Assembly: GCF_004920405.1 (NCBI RefSeq) | Contig: NZ_RFLV01000005.1 | Location: 142,354-206,353, forward strand | Length of the DNA stretch: 64,000 nt | Direction of reading: 5' to 3' | Source: Pseudomonas leptonychotis | Lineage (GTDB): Bacteria > Pseudomonadota > Gammaproteobacteria > Pseudomonadales > Pseudomonadaceae | In this document: one piece after another, positions 42,238 through 55,590 of the stretch | Numbering within the stretch: position 1 is the stretch's first letter | Layout of the letters: every line of letters begins with the position of its first letter | Position numbers and translations under genes: made by a program | Notes under the pieces: model-generated | What the model was told of the DNA's origin: nothing | Database searches by the model: none | The model's input: only the letters and a program-made list of their open reading frames with translations

Positions 42238-43259
42238 TGCTCTTCTCCTGCAGCAAATAGCTGCTCGAAAGCCTGCGTTGTCTGTGTGACGAAGGCGTCA
42301 CCTTCACGGGTCACGAAAAATGCCGCAATCCCCATTTGCTCGGCAAATGCCAAGCCACGCTCAGTGCCCATCACCATAAGCACTGTAGACAAGCCATCGG
42401 CGCGTAAGGTCGATTTATCCACCACCGTGACCGCAGCTAACCTGTGGGTAATGGGTGCACCGGTCAATGGATCGAGGGTGTGCGAGTAACGCCGTCCATT
42501 TTCCTCGAAGTAATTACGGTAATCACCCGAGGTAGAAACGCCATAACCATCCAGCGCCAATACCCGCTGGGCAACCCGCTTGCCCTCTTGCGGCGCTTCC
42601 AGACCGATGCGCCACGGCTGACCATCGGGCTTTTTCCCCGCGGCCTTGAGTTCACCGGTAATTTCAACCAGGTAACTACTAACGCCCAACTCCGTCAGAC
42701 GTTGCACCACCCGATCTACGGCATAGCCGGCGGCAATGCTGTTGAAATCCACTTGAAGGTCGACGTCTTTACATAGCTGCTCGCCGACACGTCGCACATG
42801 CTGCATACCAATACGCTCACGAGCGCTCGCGAGTTGTTCAGCCGTGGGGACTTTCTCAGCCCGGGCCTTAGGCCCAAAACCCCAAAGATTCAGCAACGGC
42901 TCCAGGGTCAAATCGAAAGCACCCTGGCTTTGCTCATGAAGCACCCGCCCTGCTTCGATCAATTCCAACACGGCGCTCGGCATGGCCTGACAGCTGCCGA
43001 CCGGCGCCTGATTGAATTGCTCGATAAGGGAATCGTCACGGTAGGTCGACATTTGCTGGTCGATCTCAGCCAGGATGGCGTCAGTCTCACTCTTTAGCAG
43101 GTCGAGGCTTGGCGAATCCGAGCGGTGTACATACTTGATCGAATAGGTGCTGCCCATCGTCGGGCCGCCGAACTCTTCTACCCGCTCTGAAACCAAGCAG
43201 CCCGTTAGGGCTACCAGCAAGCTGATAGCAATAACGGGCCGTAGTACCGCATAGAGCAT
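42234..43259 (-). CDS. apbE: FAD:protein FMN transferase ApbE (lipoprotein)
   Basis: This 341-residue enzyme attaches FMN to Thr residues of NqrB and NqrC. It has a lipoprotein signal with Cys21 (LVALTGC) and family motifs GPTMGSTYSIKY, DFNSIAAGYAVDRV and SGDYRNYFEENG. It begins 3 bases after nqrF ends, and nqrM follows with overlap, so cofactor insertion and subunits are made together. Confidence 0.94.
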   Translation of the reverse strand: MLYAVLRPVIAISLLVALTGCLVSERVEEFGGPTMGSTYSIKYVHRSDSPSLDLLKSETDAILAEIDQQMSTYRDDSLIEQFNQAPVGSCQAMPSAVLELIEAGRVLHEQSQGAFDLTLEPLLNLWGFGPKARAEKVPTAEQLASARERIGMQHVRRVGEQLCKDVDLQVDFNSIAAGYAVDRVVQRLTELGVSSYLVEITGELKAAGKKPDGQPWRIGLEAPQEGKRVAQRVLALDGYGVSTSGDYRNYFEENGRRYSHTLDPLTGAPITHRLAAVTVVDKSTLRADGLSTVLMVMGTERGLAFAEQMGIAAFFVTREGDAFVTQTTQAFEQLFAAGEEQ

Positions 43260-43262
43260 AAA

Positions 43263-44489
43263 TCAGCCGCCGAAGTCGTCGAGCAGGATGTTCTCCTCCT
43301 CCACACCTAAGTCGACCAGCATCTTGATCACTGCCGCGTTCATCATGGGCGGGCCGCACATGTAGAACTCACACTCCTCCGGAGCCGGGTGGTCCTTCAG
43401 GTAGTTTTCATAGAGCACGTTATGGATAAAGCCTTTTAGGCCTGTCCAATTGTCTTCCGGTTGCGGGTCAGACAGTGCCAGATGCCACTTGAAGTTCGGG
43501 TTCTCGGCCTGCAACTGATCATATTCTTCGTTGTAGAAGGCCTCACGCATGGAGCGTGCGCCATACCAGAAGCTGATCTTACGGGTCGACTTCAAACGCT
43601 TGAGCTGGTCGAAGATGTGCGAGCGCATTGGCGCCATACCGGCACCACCACCGATAAACACCATCTCGGCTTCGGTTTCTTTGGCGAAGAACTCACCAAA
43701 CGGGCCGTACACGTCGATTTTGTCGCCCGGCTTGAGGCCGAACACATAGGACGACATCTTGCCCGGCGGCAAATCATCTTTGCCCGGTGGTGGCGAAGCA
43801 ATACGGATATTGAACTTCACCAGGCCGACTTCTTCCGGGTAGTTGGCCATGGAATAAGCGCGGATAACGGTCTCTTCAACCTTGGATACGTACTTCCATT
43901 GGTTGAACTTGTCCCAGTCACCACGATATTCCGGCTGAATGTCGAAGTCCTTGTAATGCACTTCGTGCGGCGGGCACTCCAACTGCACATAACCACCGGC
44001 GCGGAAGTCGACGCTCTCGCCTTCCGGCAATTTCAGCGTCAGCTCCTTGATGAAGGTGGCCACGTTGGGGTTGGACTCAACGGTGCATTCCCACTTCTTC
44101 ACGCCGAAGACTTCTTCCGGCACTTCGATCTTCATGTCCTGCTTGACCGGAGTCTGGCAGGACAAGCGCCAGCCAGCCTTGGCTTCGCGACGGGTGAACG
44201 CGGCCTCTTCGGTCGGCAGCATTTCACCACCGCCGTGCTCGACCACGCACTTGCACTGGGCGCAGGTACCGCCGCCGCCGCAGGCCGAAGACAGAAAGAT
44301 ATTGTTGGCCGCCAGGGTCTGCAGCAACTTGCCGCCAGCCGGTACCACAATGGTTTTTTCGCCGTTGATCTCGATGCTCACGTCGCCACTGGAAACCAGC
44401 TTGGCGCGTGCCGCAAGAATGATCAGCACCAACGCCAGCACAATGCCGGTGAACATGCCGATGGCGATGAAAATCTCTACATTGATCAT
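43263..44489 (-). CDS. nqrF: Na+-NQR subunit F (NADH dehydrogenase)
   Basis: This 408-residue subunit has an N-terminal membrane helix, a 2Fe-2S ferredoxin domain with Cys70, 76, 79 and 111 ([10 protein letters not shown]), and an FAD/NADH reductase module ([31 protein letters not shown]). Electrons enter the complex here from NADH. It is followed by apbE. Confidence 0.96.
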   Translation of the reverse strand: MINVEIFIAIGMFTGIVLALVLIILAARAKLVSSGDVSIEINGEKTIVVPAGGKLLQTLAANNIFLSSACGGGGTCAQCKCVVEHGGGEMLPTEEAAFTRREAKAGWRLSCQTPVKQDMKIEVPEEVFGVKKWECTVESNPNVATFIKELTLKLPEGESVDFRAGGYVQLECPPHEVHYKDFDIQPEYRGDWDKFNQWKYVSKVEETVIRAYSMANYPEEVGLVKFNIRIASPPPGKDDLPPGKMSSYVFGLKPGDKIDVYGPFGEFFAKETEAEMVFIGGGAGMAPMRSHIFDQLKRLKSTRKISFWYGARSMREAFYNEEYDQLQAENPNFKWHLALSDPQPEDNWTGLKGFIHNVLYENYLKDHPAPEECEFYMCGPPMMNAAVIKMLVDLGVEEENILLDDFGG

Positions 44490-44504
44490 TTCGTCATCCC
44501 TTCC

Positions 44505-45113
44505 TTACAACTGCACGCCGGAGAAGGACATGAAGCCCAACGACATCAGACCGATGGTGATAAAGGTGATGCCCAGACCCTGCAAGCCCGCTGGTACATC
44601 GCTGTACTTGAGCTTCTCGCGAATCCCCGCCAGCGCAGCAATCGCCAACGCCCAGGACAAGCCAGAGCCGAAGCCATACACGGTACTTTCCGCCAGGTTG
44701 TAGTCACGCTGCACCATAAACAGGGTGCCGCCCATGATGGCGCAGTTAACCGTGATCAGGGGTAGGAACACGCCAAGTGCGTTGTACAGACTGGGCACGT
44801 ACTTATCCAAGAGCATCTCAAGGATCTGCACGATGGCCGCGATCACACCGATGTAGCTGAGCAGCCCGAGGAAGCTCAGGTCCACTTCCGGCAAACCGGC
44901 CCACGCCAGTGCGCCGTCTTTCAGCAGGTAGGTGTAGATCAGGTTGTTCGCCGGCACCGTGATGACCTGCACCACGATAACTGCGATACCCAGGCCAATT
45001 GCCGTCTCTACTTTCTTCGAGATGGCAATAAAGGTGCACATACCAAGGAAGAACGCCAGGGCCATGTTCTCAACGAACACCGCCTTGGCCAGCAAGCTGA
45101 GATAGTGCTCCAT
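44505..45113 (-). CDS. nqrE: Na+-NQR subunit E
   Basis: This 202-residue protein has six membrane helices and starts [20 protein letters not shown]. With NqrD it binds an iron centre through conserved cysteines ([11 protein letters not shown] and NCAIMGG). It overlaps nqrD by one base. Confidence 0.96.
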   Translation of the reverse strand: MEHYLSLLAKAVFVENMALAFFLGMCTFIAISKKVETAIGLGIAVIVVQVITVPANNLIYTYLLKDGALAWAGLPEVDLSFLGLLSYIGVIAAIVQILEMLLDKYVPSLYNALGVFLPLITVNCAIMGGTLFMVQRDYNLAESTVYGFGSGLSWALAIAALAGIREKLKYSDVPAGLQGLGITFITIGLMSLGFMSFSGVQL

Positions 45114-45781
45114 TAGTAGGCCTCCTTATTCGAGACTTGCGAGGCCATTTTGAAACTTGGCTTCTCGACCTGATCTTTCTTCCAGCTACGGATAGCCCAG
45201 ATAAACAGGCCAATCAGGAAGAACGCTGAAGGCGGCAGCAACAGCATGCCGTTAGGCTGATACCAACCACCGTCGTTGATCACAGGAATGATCTCGTAGC
45301 CCAGCAACTTACCCGCACCGAACAGCTCACGGATGATGCCCAGCGCTACAAGGAAGGCGCTATAGCCCAGACCGTTACCAATACCGTCGAAGAACGACAA
45401 CACCGGCGGGTTCTGCATGGCAAAGGCTTCAGCGCGACCCATCACGATGCAGTTGGTGATGATCAGACCGATAAACACCGACAGCTGTTTGGACAGGCTA
45501 AAGGCATACGCCTTGAGCACCTGATCCACCACGATCACCAAGGATGCGATGATCACCATCTGCACGATCATGCGAATCGAGCTAGGGATCTGGCTGCGGA
45601 TCATCGAGATAAACAGGTTGGAAAACCCGGTTACCAGGGTCAAGGCAATCGACATTACCAAGGCAGTTTGCAGGTTCGAGGTGACCGCCAAGGCGGAACA
45701 GATACCCAGAATCTGCAAACCAATCGGGTTGTTGTTGAAGATTGGGTTGAGCAAGACTTCTTTAATAGTCGGCTGCGACAT
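45113..45781 (-). CDS. nqrD: Na+-NQR subunit D
   Basis: This 222-residue, six-helix membrane subunit starts [15 protein letters not shown] at 45781, preceded by GGGGAGG; an ATG two codons upstream is less well placed. Conserved Cys residues lie in [10 protein letters not shown] and [12 protein letters not shown]. The start follows the nqrC stop by 2 bases. Confidence 0.96.
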   Translation of the reverse strand: MSQPTIKEVLLNPIFNNNPIGLQILGICSALAVTSNLQTALVMSIALTLVTGFSNLFISMIRSQIPSSIRMIVQMVIIASLVIVVDQVLKAYAFSLSKQLSVFIGLIITNCIVMGRAEAFAMQNPPVLSFFDGIGNGLGYSAFLVALGIIRELFGAGKLLGYEIIPVINDGGWYQPNGMLLLPPSAFFLIGLFIWAIRSWKKDQVEKPSFKMASQVSNKEAY

Positions 45782-45783
45782 GA

Positions 45784-46572
45784 TCAAGCCTCCCCTGCGC
45801 GCAATTTAGCGATAAACGGAGCAAAGCCGTCTTCACCCATCCAGAACTTCATCAGCTGGTCGACGCCATTGCTGGTCAGCGTTGCCCCGGCAAGCGCATC
45901 AACTTGATGCACGGCCTTTGGGCTTTTCGGGTCTACGCCACCTTTAACGACGGCGATGGCCACGTTGCCATCCTCGGCAAAGATGGTTTTCCCTGGCCAC
46001 AGGCTCTTCCATTTCGGGTTATCGATTTCACCACCCAGACCCGGTGTTTCGCCGTGCTGGTAGAAGCCAAAACCACTGACGGTGTTGAGATCCGCTTTAA
46101 GCGCAACAAAGCCATACAGCGTTGACCACAGGCCCTGGCCACGAATCGGCAGCACCACTTTATCCAGCTGGCCATCGGCCTGAACCAGATAAACGATGGT
46201 GTAGCGCTCGCGACGCTTGAGCTTGGCCAGATCCTGCTCCACAGTCAGGGCAATCGACTCGCTCGGGTCTTTTGCGCCTTGCAGCGGCTCATATTTGATC
46301 GGGTCTTTGGCGTCACTGAAGGTGCCTGTTTCCAGGTCAACAATCTTTGCCGTGATGCGCTCGTCAAACAGCGCCTTGGCTTCTTTACCGCTCATTTCTG
46401 GGTTGCCCAAGCCGGCAATCGCCAAAATGCTGCGCTGCTTATCGAGCAGACGGTTGTCCGTCTGGGTCGGCTTCAGTGCAATGGCGGCGCCGGCAACAAA
46501 CACCGAGCAGACCAAACACACCAACAGGGCCACAACCAGGGTGCGGGCCGTGGATTCTTTTTGACTAGACAT
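45784..46572 (-). CDS. nqrC: Na+-NQR subunit C
   Basis: This 262-residue protein has one N-terminal helix and a periplasmic domain. The covalent FMN site is the Thr in [10 protein letters not shown]. ApbE, three genes downstream, would attach the flavin. Its start overlaps nqrB by 8 bases. Confidence 0.96.
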   Translation of the reverse strand: MSSQKESTARTLVVALLVCLVCSVFVAGAAIALKPTQTDNRLLDKQRSILAIAGLGNPEMSGKEAKALFDERITAKIVDLETGTFSDAKDPIKYEPLQGAKDPSESIALTVEQDLAKLKRRERYTIVYLVQADGQLDKVVLPIRGQGLWSTLYGFVALKADLNTVSGFGFYQHGETPGLGGEIDNPKWKSLWPGKTIFAEDGNVAIAVVKGGVDPKSPKAVHQVDALAGATLTSNGVDQLMKFWMGEDGFAPFIAKLRAGEA

Positions 46573-47776
46573 TGCGTGCCAGCCTCCGCTTGATATTGGC
46601 TTGAACGACGAAGTGGTCGATCAGCGGTGCAAACAGGTTGGCGAACAGAATCGCCAGCATCATGCCTTCTGGGAACGCCGGGTTGATCACGCGGATCAAC
46701 ACCACCATCACCCCGATCAGCGCACCGAAAATCCACTTGCCGGTGTTGGTCATGGACGAAGACACAGGGTCGGTCGCCATAAAGAACATACCAAAGGCAA
46801 AACCGCCCACTACCAGGTGCCAGTACCACGGCATGGCAAACATCGGATTGGTTTCGGAGCCCAGCATATTCAGCAGCAAGCTGAAGCCGATCATGCCCAG
46901 CATCACGCCCGAGACAACACGCCAGGCAGCAATTTTGGTGATCAGCAATACCCCCCCGCCGATCATGATCGCCAAGGTGCTGGTTTCACCGATCGAGCCG
47001 TGAATGGTGCCGACAAAGGCGCTCATCCAGGTAACGCCGTTACCAATGAGGTTTTCCACGCCACCGGCAGCCGCCAGGCTCAACGAGGTTGCACCGGCAA
47101 AGCCGTCAACAGCGGTCCATACCGCATCACCGGACATTTGTGCTGGATAGGCGAAGAACAGGAAAGCACGACCCGCCAACGCTGGGTTGAGGAAGTTCTT
47201 GCCGGTACCGCCAAACACTTCCTTGCCGATCACCACGCCGAAGCTGATGCCCAGCGCGACCTGCCACAGCGGAATGCTGGGCGGCAGAATCAGGGCAAAC
47301 AGCACCGAAGTGACGAAGAAACCTTCGTTGACTTCATGCTTGCGGATGGAAGCAAACAGCACTTCCCAGAAACCGCCAACGATAAAGGCCGTCGCATAAA
47401 TCGGCAGGAAGTACGCCGCGCCCTGGATAAAGTTATCCCACAGGCTACCCGGGTCAAACCCGGCCAGCGAGCCGATCAAGGCGAAGCGCCAGCCTTCCTG
47501 CGCCGCCAGCAGCTCAGGGCTGTTAGCGAAGATCAGGTTGGCCTGATAACCGGTGTTCCACATACCGAAGAACATCACCGGGAAGGTGCACAACCACACC
47601 GTGATCATCATGCGCTTGAGGTCAATGCCGTCACGCACGTGGGCGGTGGTTTTGGTTACGCTGCCAGGACGGTAAAAGAAGGTGTCGACAGCTTCATAGA
47701 GGGCGTACCAATTCTCGTACTTGCCGCCTTTTTCGAAGTTGTGCTCGATTTTATCGAGGAATGCTCGAATACCCAT
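46565..47776 (-). CDS. nqrB: Na+-NQR subunit B
   Basis: This 403-residue, ten-helix membrane subunit carries FMN on the Thr in [10 protein letters not shown] and forms the sodium path and quinone-reduction site. It starts 3 bases after nqrA ends. Confidence 0.96.
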   Translation of the reverse strand: MGIRAFLDKIEHNFEKGGKYENWYALYEAVDTFFYRPGSVTKTTAHVRDGIDLKRMMITVWLCTFPVMFFGMWNTGYQANLIFANSPELLAAQEGWRFALIGSLAGFDPGSLWDNFIQGAAYFLPIYATAFIVGGFWEVLFASIRKHEVNEGFFVTSVLFALILPPSIPLWQVALGISFGVVIGKEVFGGTGKNFLNPALAGRAFLFFAYPAQMSGDAVWTAVDGFAGATSLSLAAAGGVENLIGNGVTWMSAFVGTIHGSIGETSTLAIMIGGGVLLITKIAAWRVVSGVMLGMIGFSLLLNMLGSETNPMFAMPWYWHLVVGGFAFGMFFMATDPVSSSMTNTGKWIFGALIGVMVVLIRVINPAFPEGMMLAILFANLFAPLIDHFVVQANIKRRLARNV

Positions 47777-47779
47777 GAG

Positions 47780-49277
<1,498 letters not shown>

Positions 49278-49389
49278 ACCCAAGCGCTTGCTTTTATCCG
49301 GTTTAACGTAACAGAAGGCAACAGATGGCGGCTTGACTGCAACCGCTCAGCGCGAGACATAGGACTAATAGACTTACTGGAGCCTTGTC

Positions 49390-49950
49390 ATGCGCCTGTT
49401 ACTGGTGTTCACCACCCTACTGCTGCTGAGCAGCGAGTTATTTGCCAACAACCGCGAACGCCTGCAAGAAGCCAATTTCGCAGCCACCCACACGCTTAAC
49501 CAGAACAATCTGGAGCGCAAGAATCAGAGCGTACTGACTTATTTGTGGGCAGACGTCTACGCCGCGGCCTTCTATGCGCCCGCCCAGGCCAGCGCCAGTC
49601 AAGCGCTGGCCAAACCGCTCACACAACGCTTAGAGCTTTACTACTTTCGCAATATCGACAGCCAAGACGTGATCAAGGCGGCCTGGGTCACGCTCGAACG
49701 CCAGCACGACGCGACCACACTGGCGCCTTTGCGCTCGCAGATCGACGACCTGCACGCCACCTTCCGCGATATTCGCCCGGGTGACCGCTACGCCCTTAAC
49801 CTCACCGCAGGCGCCGGCCTGACTTTAGAGGTAAATGGCAAGGTCGCTTACACCAGCCAGGACCCAGCACTGGCCAAGGCCTACCTGGGCATCTGGCTCG
49901 CGCCCAACGGCCTGTCGGATAAATTGCGCACCAACCTACTGGCTGACTAA
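49390..49950 (+). CDS. Secreted chalcone-isomerase-like protein
   Basis: This 186-residue protein has a Sec signal peptide (MRLLLVFTTLLLLSSELFA). The mature part has the bacterial chalcone-isomerase-like pattern: YLWADVYAAAFYAP, LELYYFRNIDSQDVIKAAW and LAKAYLGIWL. It probably binds a fatty acid or similar small ligand in the periplasm and is not expected to isomerise flavonoids. It is divergent from the nqr operon and ends at a terminator. Confidence 0.78.
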   Translation: MRLLLVFTTLLLLSSELFANNRERLQEANFAATHTLNQNNLERKNQSVLTYLWADVYAAAFYAPAQASASQALAKPLTQRLELYYFRNIDSQDVIKAAWVTLERQHDATTLAPLRSQIDDLHATFRDIRPGDRYALNLTAGAGLTLEVNGKVAYTSQDPALAKAYLGIWLAPNGLSDKLRTNLLAD

Positions 49951-49956
49951 ACAGGC

Positions 49957-49992
49957 AATAAAAAACGGGAGCCGAAGCTCCCGTTTTTTATT
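49957..49992. terminator. Bidirectional terminator between the CHI-like gene and the gap gene
   Basis: An A run, a perfect ACGGGAGC/GCTCCCGT stem and a T run separate two convergent genes. Confidence 0.88.
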
Positions 49993-50003
49993 GAACCCGA
50001 CGC

Positions 50004-51452
50004 TTAGCGCGGGAAAGCAGGCGGGTTAACCCCAGCCATGTCTTCCATCACGCGCACCACCTGGCAGCTGTAACCGAACTCATTGTCGTACCAAACGTAC
50101 AGAATCACCCGGTTGTCATTGCAGATAGTGGCTTCGGCATCGACTACCCCCGCGTGGCGTGAGCCAACGAAGTCAGTGGAGACCACTTCCTGCGACTGCA
50201 CGAAGTCGATCTGCTTTTGCAGATCCGAGTGCATGGCCATCTGGCGCAGGTACTCGTTGACCTCATCACGGCTGGTGGACTTCTCAAGGTTGAGGTTGAG
50301 AATAGCCATCGACACGTTAGGCGTTGGCACGCGAATGGCGTTGCCGGTCAGCTTACCTTTCAACACTGGCAGTGCTTTGGCCGCAGCAGTAGCTGCGCCG
50401 GTTTCACTGATAACCATGTTCAACGGTGCCGAACGACCACGGCGATCGCCTTTGTGGAAGTTGTCGATCAGGTTCTGGTCGTTGGTGTACGAGTGCACCG
50501 TTTCAACGTGACCGTTGGCAATGCCGTACTGATCGTTAATCGCTTTGAGAATCGGCACGATGGCGTTGGTGGTGCAAGATGCCGCAGAGATGATCTGGTC
50601 ATCCGCGGTGATCTCGGCATGGTTCACGCCGTGCACGATGTTCTTCAGCGCGCCCTTACCCGGCGCAGTCAGCACAACGCGGTCAATACCTGGGCAAGCC
50701 AGGTGCTGACCCAAGCCCTCGGCATCACGCCATACACCGGTGTTATCCACCAGCAGTGCGTTCTTGATGCCGTACTGGGTGTAGTCGACTTCTTTCGGGT
50801 CTTTGGCGTAGATCACCTGAATCAGGTTGCCATTGGCGGTAATGGTGTTGTTGGCCTCATCAATAGTGATGGTGCCATCGAACGGGCCGTGTACCGAATC
50901 GCGACGCAGCAGGCTGGCGCGCTTGGACAGGTCGTTGCTAGCACCCTTACGCACAACAATGGCGCGCAGACGCAGGCCATCACCACCGCCGGTTTTCTCG
51001 ATCAGGATGCGCGCCAGCAGACGGCCGATACGGCCAAAGCCGTAGAGCACGACATCAGTGCCTTCGCGGGCGGCGCCGTTCTGGCTACCCGCTACTTCGG
51101 CCAGTTCATCTTTGACGAACTGTTCGATGCTGCGACCTTTGCCATCAGCCTTGAACTTGCTGAGCATCTTGCCCAAATCCACCGACGCCGCACCCAGCTT
51201 GAGCTCGGTCATCGTCTTCAGGATCGGGAAGGTATCGTGTACCGACAGCTCGCTGCCGTCAGCCAGACGGTGACGGGCAAAGCGGTGGGCTTTGAGAATA
51301 TCGATCACCGAACGGTTGATCAAACCACGGCCGTAGATCGAGGTGACCACGTTGTTGTTACGGTAGAGTTGGCCAATCATCGGAATCATCGCTTCCGCAA
51401 GGGCTTCTCGATCGATCCACTCACCGAGACACTGGTCGGGCTTCTGAGTCAC
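50004..51452 (-). CDS. GapB-type glyceraldehyde-3-phosphate dehydrogenase with N-terminal extension
   Basis: This protein of about 482 residues is longer than the usual ~335-residue GAPDH: about 125 extra residues precede the Rossmann motif YGFGRIGR. The catalytic Cys is at about residue 293 (SAASCTTNAIVP) and the end reads WYDNEFGYSCQVV. The GTG at 51452 is chosen for its GGAAGG site 8 bases upstream; an ATG six codons earlier has a poor site. Family members of this kind are thought to act in gluconeogenesis. It is divergent from mfd. Confidence 0.85.
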   Translation of the reverse strand: MTQKPDQCLGEWIDREALAEAMIPMIGQLYRNNNVVTSIYGRGLINRSVIDILKAHRFARHRLADGSELSVHDTFPILKTMTELKLGAASVDLGKMLSKFKADGKGRSIEQFVKDELAEVAGSQNGAAREGTDVVLYGFGRIGRLLARILIEKTGGGDGLRLRAIVVRKGASNDLSKRASLLRRDSVHGPFDGTITIDEANNTITANGNLIQVIYAKDPKEVDYTQYGIKNALLVDNTGVWRDAEGLGQHLACPGIDRVVLTAPGKGALKNIVHGVNHAEITADDQIISAASCTTNAIVPILKAINDQYGIANGHVETVHSYTNDQNLIDNFHKGDRRGRSAPLNMVISETGAATAAAKALPVLKGKLTGNAIRVPTPNVSMAILNLNLEKSTSRDEVNEYLRQMAMHSDLQKQIDFVQSQEVVSTDFVGSRHAGVVDAEATICNDNRVILYVWYDNEFGYSCQVVRVMEDMAGVNPPAFPR

Positions 51453-51539
51453 GGGCAGTACCTTCCACATGTAGGGGCTGAAAAAAGGGGCTACATTATG
51501 ACGGCGCAAGCAAGCATGAGCAATGCACGACTGTCGTAA

Positions 51540-51569
51540 CTGACACCGAGCATCAACGCCCGCTACAAT
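51540..51569 (+). promoter_or_regulatory. Candidate promoter of mfd
   Basis: CTGACA at 51540-51545 and TACAAT at 51564-51569 are spaced by 18 bases, about 32 bases before the chosen mfd start. Confidence 0.5.
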
Positions 51570-51601
51570 CGGCGACCTTGTGCCTTGACCGTGAGCCGCC
51601 T

Positions 51602-54600
51602 GTGCCCGTACTGCGTCTACCGTCCCTGCCCGCCACCGCCGGCAAACAACACTGGGGCAACCTGCCCGGTGCCGCGCTGAGCCTAGCGATTGCCGAAGCC
51701 GCCAGCAACGCCAACCGCTTTACCCTGCTGCTGACCGCCGACAGCCAGAGCGCCGAGCGCCTGCAGGAGGAGCTGAGCTTCTTCGCTCCGGATTTGCCGG
51801 TGCTGCATTTCCCCGACTGGGAAACCCTGCCCTACGACCTGTTTTCGCCACATCAGGACATCATTTCCCAGCGTATTGCCGCGCTGTATCGCCTGCCCGA
51901 GCTAAAACACGGCGTTTTGGTAGTGCCGATCACCACCGCCCTACACCGTTTGGCGCCCAAGCGTTTCTTGCTTGGCAGCAGCCTGATCATGCAGGTCGGT
52001 CAGCAACTCGACGTCAATCAAATGCGCAGCAACCTGGAAGCCGCGGGCTATCGCTGCGTTGACACGGTGTATGAGCATGGCGAATTCGCCGTGCGCGGCG
52101 CGCTGATTGATCTGTTTCCGATGGGCAGCAGCCTGCCGTATCGCATCGACCTGTTCGATGACGAAATCGAAACCCTGCGCACCTTCGACCCGGAAAACCA
52201 GCGCTCCATCGACAAAGTCGAGTCGATCAAGCTGCTGCCGGCGCGCGAGTTCCCGCTGGAAAAGAAAGCCGTTACCGACTTCCGTGGCCGCTTCCGCGAG
52301 CGCTTTGACGTGGATTTCCGCCGCTGCCCGATCTACCAAGACCTCAGTACCGGCATCACCCCCGCCGGTATCGAGTACTACCTGCCGCTGTTTTTTGAAG
52401 AAACCGCCACTCTCTTCGACTATTTACCCAGCGACACCCAAGTGTTCTCTCTGCCTGGCATTGAGAAAGCCGCCGAGCAGTTTTGGGTGGATGCGCGCAG
52501 CCGCTATGAAGATCGCCGCGTCGACCCGGAACGTCCGCTGCTGCCGCCTGCCGATATTTTTCTGCCGGTAGAAGACTGTTTTGCCCGGCTGAAGAACTGG
52601 CCGCGTGTCGTCGTCAGCCAGGACGACATTGAAACCGGCGTCGGCCGCTTACGCTTCGATGCCAAACCGCTACCGGATCTGGCCATCCAGGCCAAAGCTG
52701 GTGAGCCGCTGGCTGCGCTGCGCCGTTTTATCGAGGAATACCCCGGTCGCGTGTTGTTCTGCGCCGAATCCGCCGGCCGCCGCGAAGTGCTGCTGGAGTT
52801 GCTCGCCCGCCTCAAGCTCAAGCCCAACGAATTTGACAGCTGGCCAACGTTCACCGCCAGTAAAGAGCGCCTGGGTATCTGTATCGCGCCGCTGGATGAC
52901 GGTCTGCTGCTGGAAGACTTAGCGCTGGTGGCGGAAAGCCCACTGTTCGGCCAGCGCGTTATGCAGCGCCGCCGCCGCGAGAAATCCCGCGACGGTGGCG
53001 ATAACGTCATCAAAAACCTCACCGAACTGCGCGAAGGCTCGCCGGTGGTGCATATCGACCACGGCGTCGGGCGCTACCTGGGCTTGGTAACCATGGAGTT
53101 CGACGGTCAGGCCGCCGAGTTCCTTGCGCTGATGTATGCCGAAGAAGCCAAGCTCTACGTGCCGGTCGCCAGCCTGCACCTGATTGCGCGCTACACCGGC
53201 AGCGATGACGCCCTAGCCCCTCTGCATCGTCTGGGCTCGGAAATCTGGCAGAAAGCCAAGCGCAAGGCCGCCGAACAGGTGCGCGATGTCGCCGCCGAAC
53301 TGCTCGACGTCTACGCCCGTCGCGCCGCACGCGAAGGCTATGCGTTTGCCGACCCGAAGGCCGACTACAGCACCTTCAGCGCCGGTTTCCCTTTCGAAGA
53401 AACCCCGGACCAACAAGCGGCCATTGAGGCGGTGTACAGCGACATGCTCTCCGCCAAACCAATGGATCGCCTGATCTGTGGCGATGTCGGCTTCGGCAAA
53501 ACCGAAGTGGCGATGCGCGCCGCCTTTATCGCCGTGCATGGCGGCAAGCAGGTAGCCGTATTGGTACCCACCACTCTGCTCGCCCAACAGCACTACAACA
53601 GCTTCCGCGACCGCTTCGCCGACTGGCCAGTCAAGGTTGAGGTGATGAGCCGTTTCAAGAGTGCCAAGGAAGTCAGCGAGGCCATGCAGCAACTGGCCGA
53701 GGGCAAGGTCGACATCGTCATCGGCACCCACAAGCTGCTGCAGGACGACGTCAAGTTCAACAACCTGGGTCTGGTGATCATCGACGAAGAACACCGCTTC
53801 GGTGTGCGTCAGAAAGAACAGCTGAAAACCCTGCGCAGTGAAGTCGACATCCTCACTCTCACCGCCACGCCTATTCCGCGCACCCTGAACATGGCCGTGG
53901 CCGGCATGCGCGACCTGTCGATCATCGCCACGCCGCCGGCACGTCGTCTGTCGGTGCGCACCTTTGTGATGGAGCAGAACAACCCAACCATCAAGGAAGC
54001 GCTGCTGCGTGAACTGCTACGCGGCGGTCAGGTCTATTACCTGCACAACGACGTGAAAACCATCGAGAAATGTGCCGCCGACCTTGCCGAACTGGTACCG
54101 GAAGCACGCATTGGTATTGGTCACGGACAGATGCGCGAGCGCGAGCTGGAACAGGTGATGGGCGACTTCTATCACAAGCGCTTTAACGTGCTGATCGCCT
54201 CGACCATTATCGAGACCGGCATCGACGTGCCGAGCGCCAACACCATCATCATCGAGCGCGCCGACAAGTTCGGCCTGGCCCAACTACACCAATTGCGCGG
54301 CCGCGTTGGTCGTAGTCATCACCAGGCCTATGCCTACCTGCTGACCCCGCCGCGCAAGCAGATGACCGACGATGCGCAAAAACGCCTCGAAGCCATCTCC
54401 AATGCCCAGGACCTGGGCGCAGGCTTTCTGCTAGCCACCCATGACTTGGAAATTCGCGGCGCTGGCGAACTGCTCGGCGATGGCCAGAGCGGACAGATTC
54501 AGGCGGTGGGTTTCACCCTGTATATGGAAATGCTTGAGCGCGCGGTGAAGTCGATCCGCAAGGGCGAGCAACCCAACCTCGACCAACCTCTCGGCGGCGG

Positions 54601-55039
54601 CCCGGAGATCAATCTACGCGTGCCGGCGCTGATTCCCGACGACTACCTGCCCGATGTGCACGCACGCCTAATTATGTACAAGCGCATCGCCAACGCCGCC
54701 GACGAGGAAGGCCTGAAAGACCTGCAAGTGGAAATGATTGACCGCTTCGGCCTGCTGCCCGAGCCGAGCAAGAATCTGGTGCGCATCACCCTGCTTAAAT
54801 TGCAGGCAGAAAAACTCGGCATCAAAAAGGTCGACGCCGGCCCACAAGGCGGGCGCATCGAGTTTGCTGCCGACACCTGCGTCGACCCACTGACCCTGAT
54901 TAAGCTGATCCAGGGCGCGCCAAATCGCTACAAGTTCGAAGGCGCAACGATGTTTAAATTCCAGGTGCCCATGGAGCGTCCGGAAGAACGATTCAACACA
55001 CTCGAAGCGCTGTTCGAGCGCCTGACCCCCTCTACGTAA
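51602..55039 (+). CDS. mfd: Transcription-repair coupling factor Mfd
   Basis: This 1145-residue translocase rescues RNA polymerase stalled at DNA damage and recruits UvrA. In order it has a UvrB-like N-terminal part, an RNA-polymerase-interacting domain ([16 protein letters not shown], about residue 480), a RecG-like motor with Walker [12 protein letters not shown] near residue 627 and DEEH near 728, and the C-terminal TRCF domain. The GTG at 51602 is preferred ([10 protein letters not shown]); a TTG eight codons upstream is also in frame. Confidence 0.95.
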   Translation: MPVLRLPSLPATAGKQHWGNLPGAALSLAIAEAASNANRFTLLLTADSQSAERLQEELSFFAPDLPVLHFPDWETLPYDLFSPHQDIISQRIAALYRLPELKHGVLVVPITTALHRLAPKRFLLGSSLIMQVGQQLDVNQMRSNLEAAGYRCVDTVYEHGEFAVRGALIDLFPMGSSLPYRIDLFDDEIETLRTFDPENQRSIDKVESIKLLPAREFPLEKKAVTDFRGRFRERFDVDFRRCPIYQDLSTGITPAGIEYYLPLFFEETATLFDYLPSDTQVFSLPGIEKAAEQFWVDARSRYEDRRVDPERPLLPPADIFLPVEDCFARLKNWPRVVVSQDDIETGVGRLRFDAKPLPDLAIQAKAGEPLAALRRFIEEYPGRVLFCAESAGRREVLLELLARLKLKPNEFDSWPTFTASKERLGICIAPLDDGLLLEDLALVAESPLFGQRVMQRRRREKSRDGGDNVIKNLTELREGSPVVHIDHGVGRYLGLVTMEFDGQAAEFLALMYAEEAKLYVPVASLHLIARYTGSDDALAPLHRLGSEIWQKAKRKAAEQVRDVAAELLDVYARRAAREGYAFADPKADYSTFSAGFPFEETPDQQAAIEAVYSDMLSAKPMDRLICGDVGFGKTEVAMRAAFIAVHGGKQVAVLVPTTLLAQQHYNSFRDRFADWPVKVEVMSRFKSAKEVSEAMQQLAEGKVDIVIGTHKLLQDDVKFNNLGLVIIDEEHRFGVRQKEQLKTLRSEVDILTLTATPIPRTLNMAVAGMRDLSIIATPPARRLSVRTFVMEQNNPTIKEALLRELLRGGQVYYLHNDVKTIEKCAADLAELVPEARIGIGHGQMRERELEQVMGDFYHKRFNVLIASTIIETGIDVPSANTIIIERADKFGLAQLHQLRGRVGRSHHQAYAYLLTPPRKQMTDDAQKRLEAISNAQDLGAGFLLATHDLEIRGAGELLGDGQSGQIQAVGFTLYMEMLERAVKSIRKGEQPNLDQPLGGGPEINLRVPALIPDDYLPDVHARLIMYKRIANAADEEGLKDLQVEMIDRFGLLPEPSKNLVRITLLKLQAEKLGIKKVDAGPQGGRIEFAADTCVDPLTLIKLIQGAPNRYKFEGATMFKFQVPMERPEERFNTLEALFERLTPST

Positions 55040-55050
55040 AGGACTGACCC

Positions 55051-55590
55051 ATGCGCGCCCTCCGCACCCTGGCCCTGCTGCCACTTATTCTGCTGAGCCT
55101 GCTCGGTAGCACAACCGCCTTGGCTGAAAGTCTGTACCAGGTTGAAGTCATCGTGTTTCGCCAAGCGGGCGAACCGATTTCGGCCGGGCAACTGCCACCC
55201 GACAACTGGGCGCAGAGCGCGCTGCCTGTCGACGGCAGCAATAGCCGAAATACCGCACTGAATGCCGAAGCGGGCAAACTCAACCCTTCGAGCGGCTATC
55301 AGGTGTTGCTGCACCAAGCTTGGTCCCAGAGCCTGGGCGAATCGAGCAGCCGAGTAGCCATCAGCACCGGCGATGAGCAGTTCGGCCATCACCCCGTCGA
55401 AGGCACCATTAGCCTCAAGGCAGGTCGCGTGATCGAACTGGACAGCGACATCTGGGTCAACCAGCTAGACGCCAGCGGCACCATCAGTGACAGCGAACGC
55501 ATCAAGCAGAGCAGTCGCTTGAAAAGCGGCGAACTGACCTTTGTCGACAACGGCAGCCTCGGTTTGCTGATTCGCGTTAGCCCGCTTTAA
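55051..55590 (+). CDS. csiV: CsiV family peptidoglycan-binding protein
   Basis: This 179-residue exported protein has a signal peptide ending near ALAES. The mature part begins LYQVEVIVFRQAGEP, the CsiV pattern; in Vibrio CsiV is needed to activate the lipoprotein-linked penicillin-binding protein system. It starts 11 bases after mfd, a linkage seen across pseudomonads, and converges with dinB with no gap. Confidence 0.8.
   Translation: MRALRTLALLPLILLSLLGSTTALAESLYQVEVIVFRQAGEPISAGQLPPDNWAQSALPVDGSNSRNTALNAEAGKLNPSSGYQVLLHQAWSQSLGESSSRVAISTGDEQFGHHPVEGTISLKAGRVIELDSDIWVNQLDASGTISDSERIKQSSRLKSGELTFVDNGSLGLLIRVSPL

Noticed and set aside
41968..42289. Small plus-strand frames opposite nqrM
   Set aside because: nqrM has the four conserved cysteines and a tight overlap with apbE; the opposite frames have no such support.
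50217..51539. 440-codon frame opposite the gap gene
   Set aside because: It mirrors the conserved dehydrogenase and has no recognisable domain or ribosome site.
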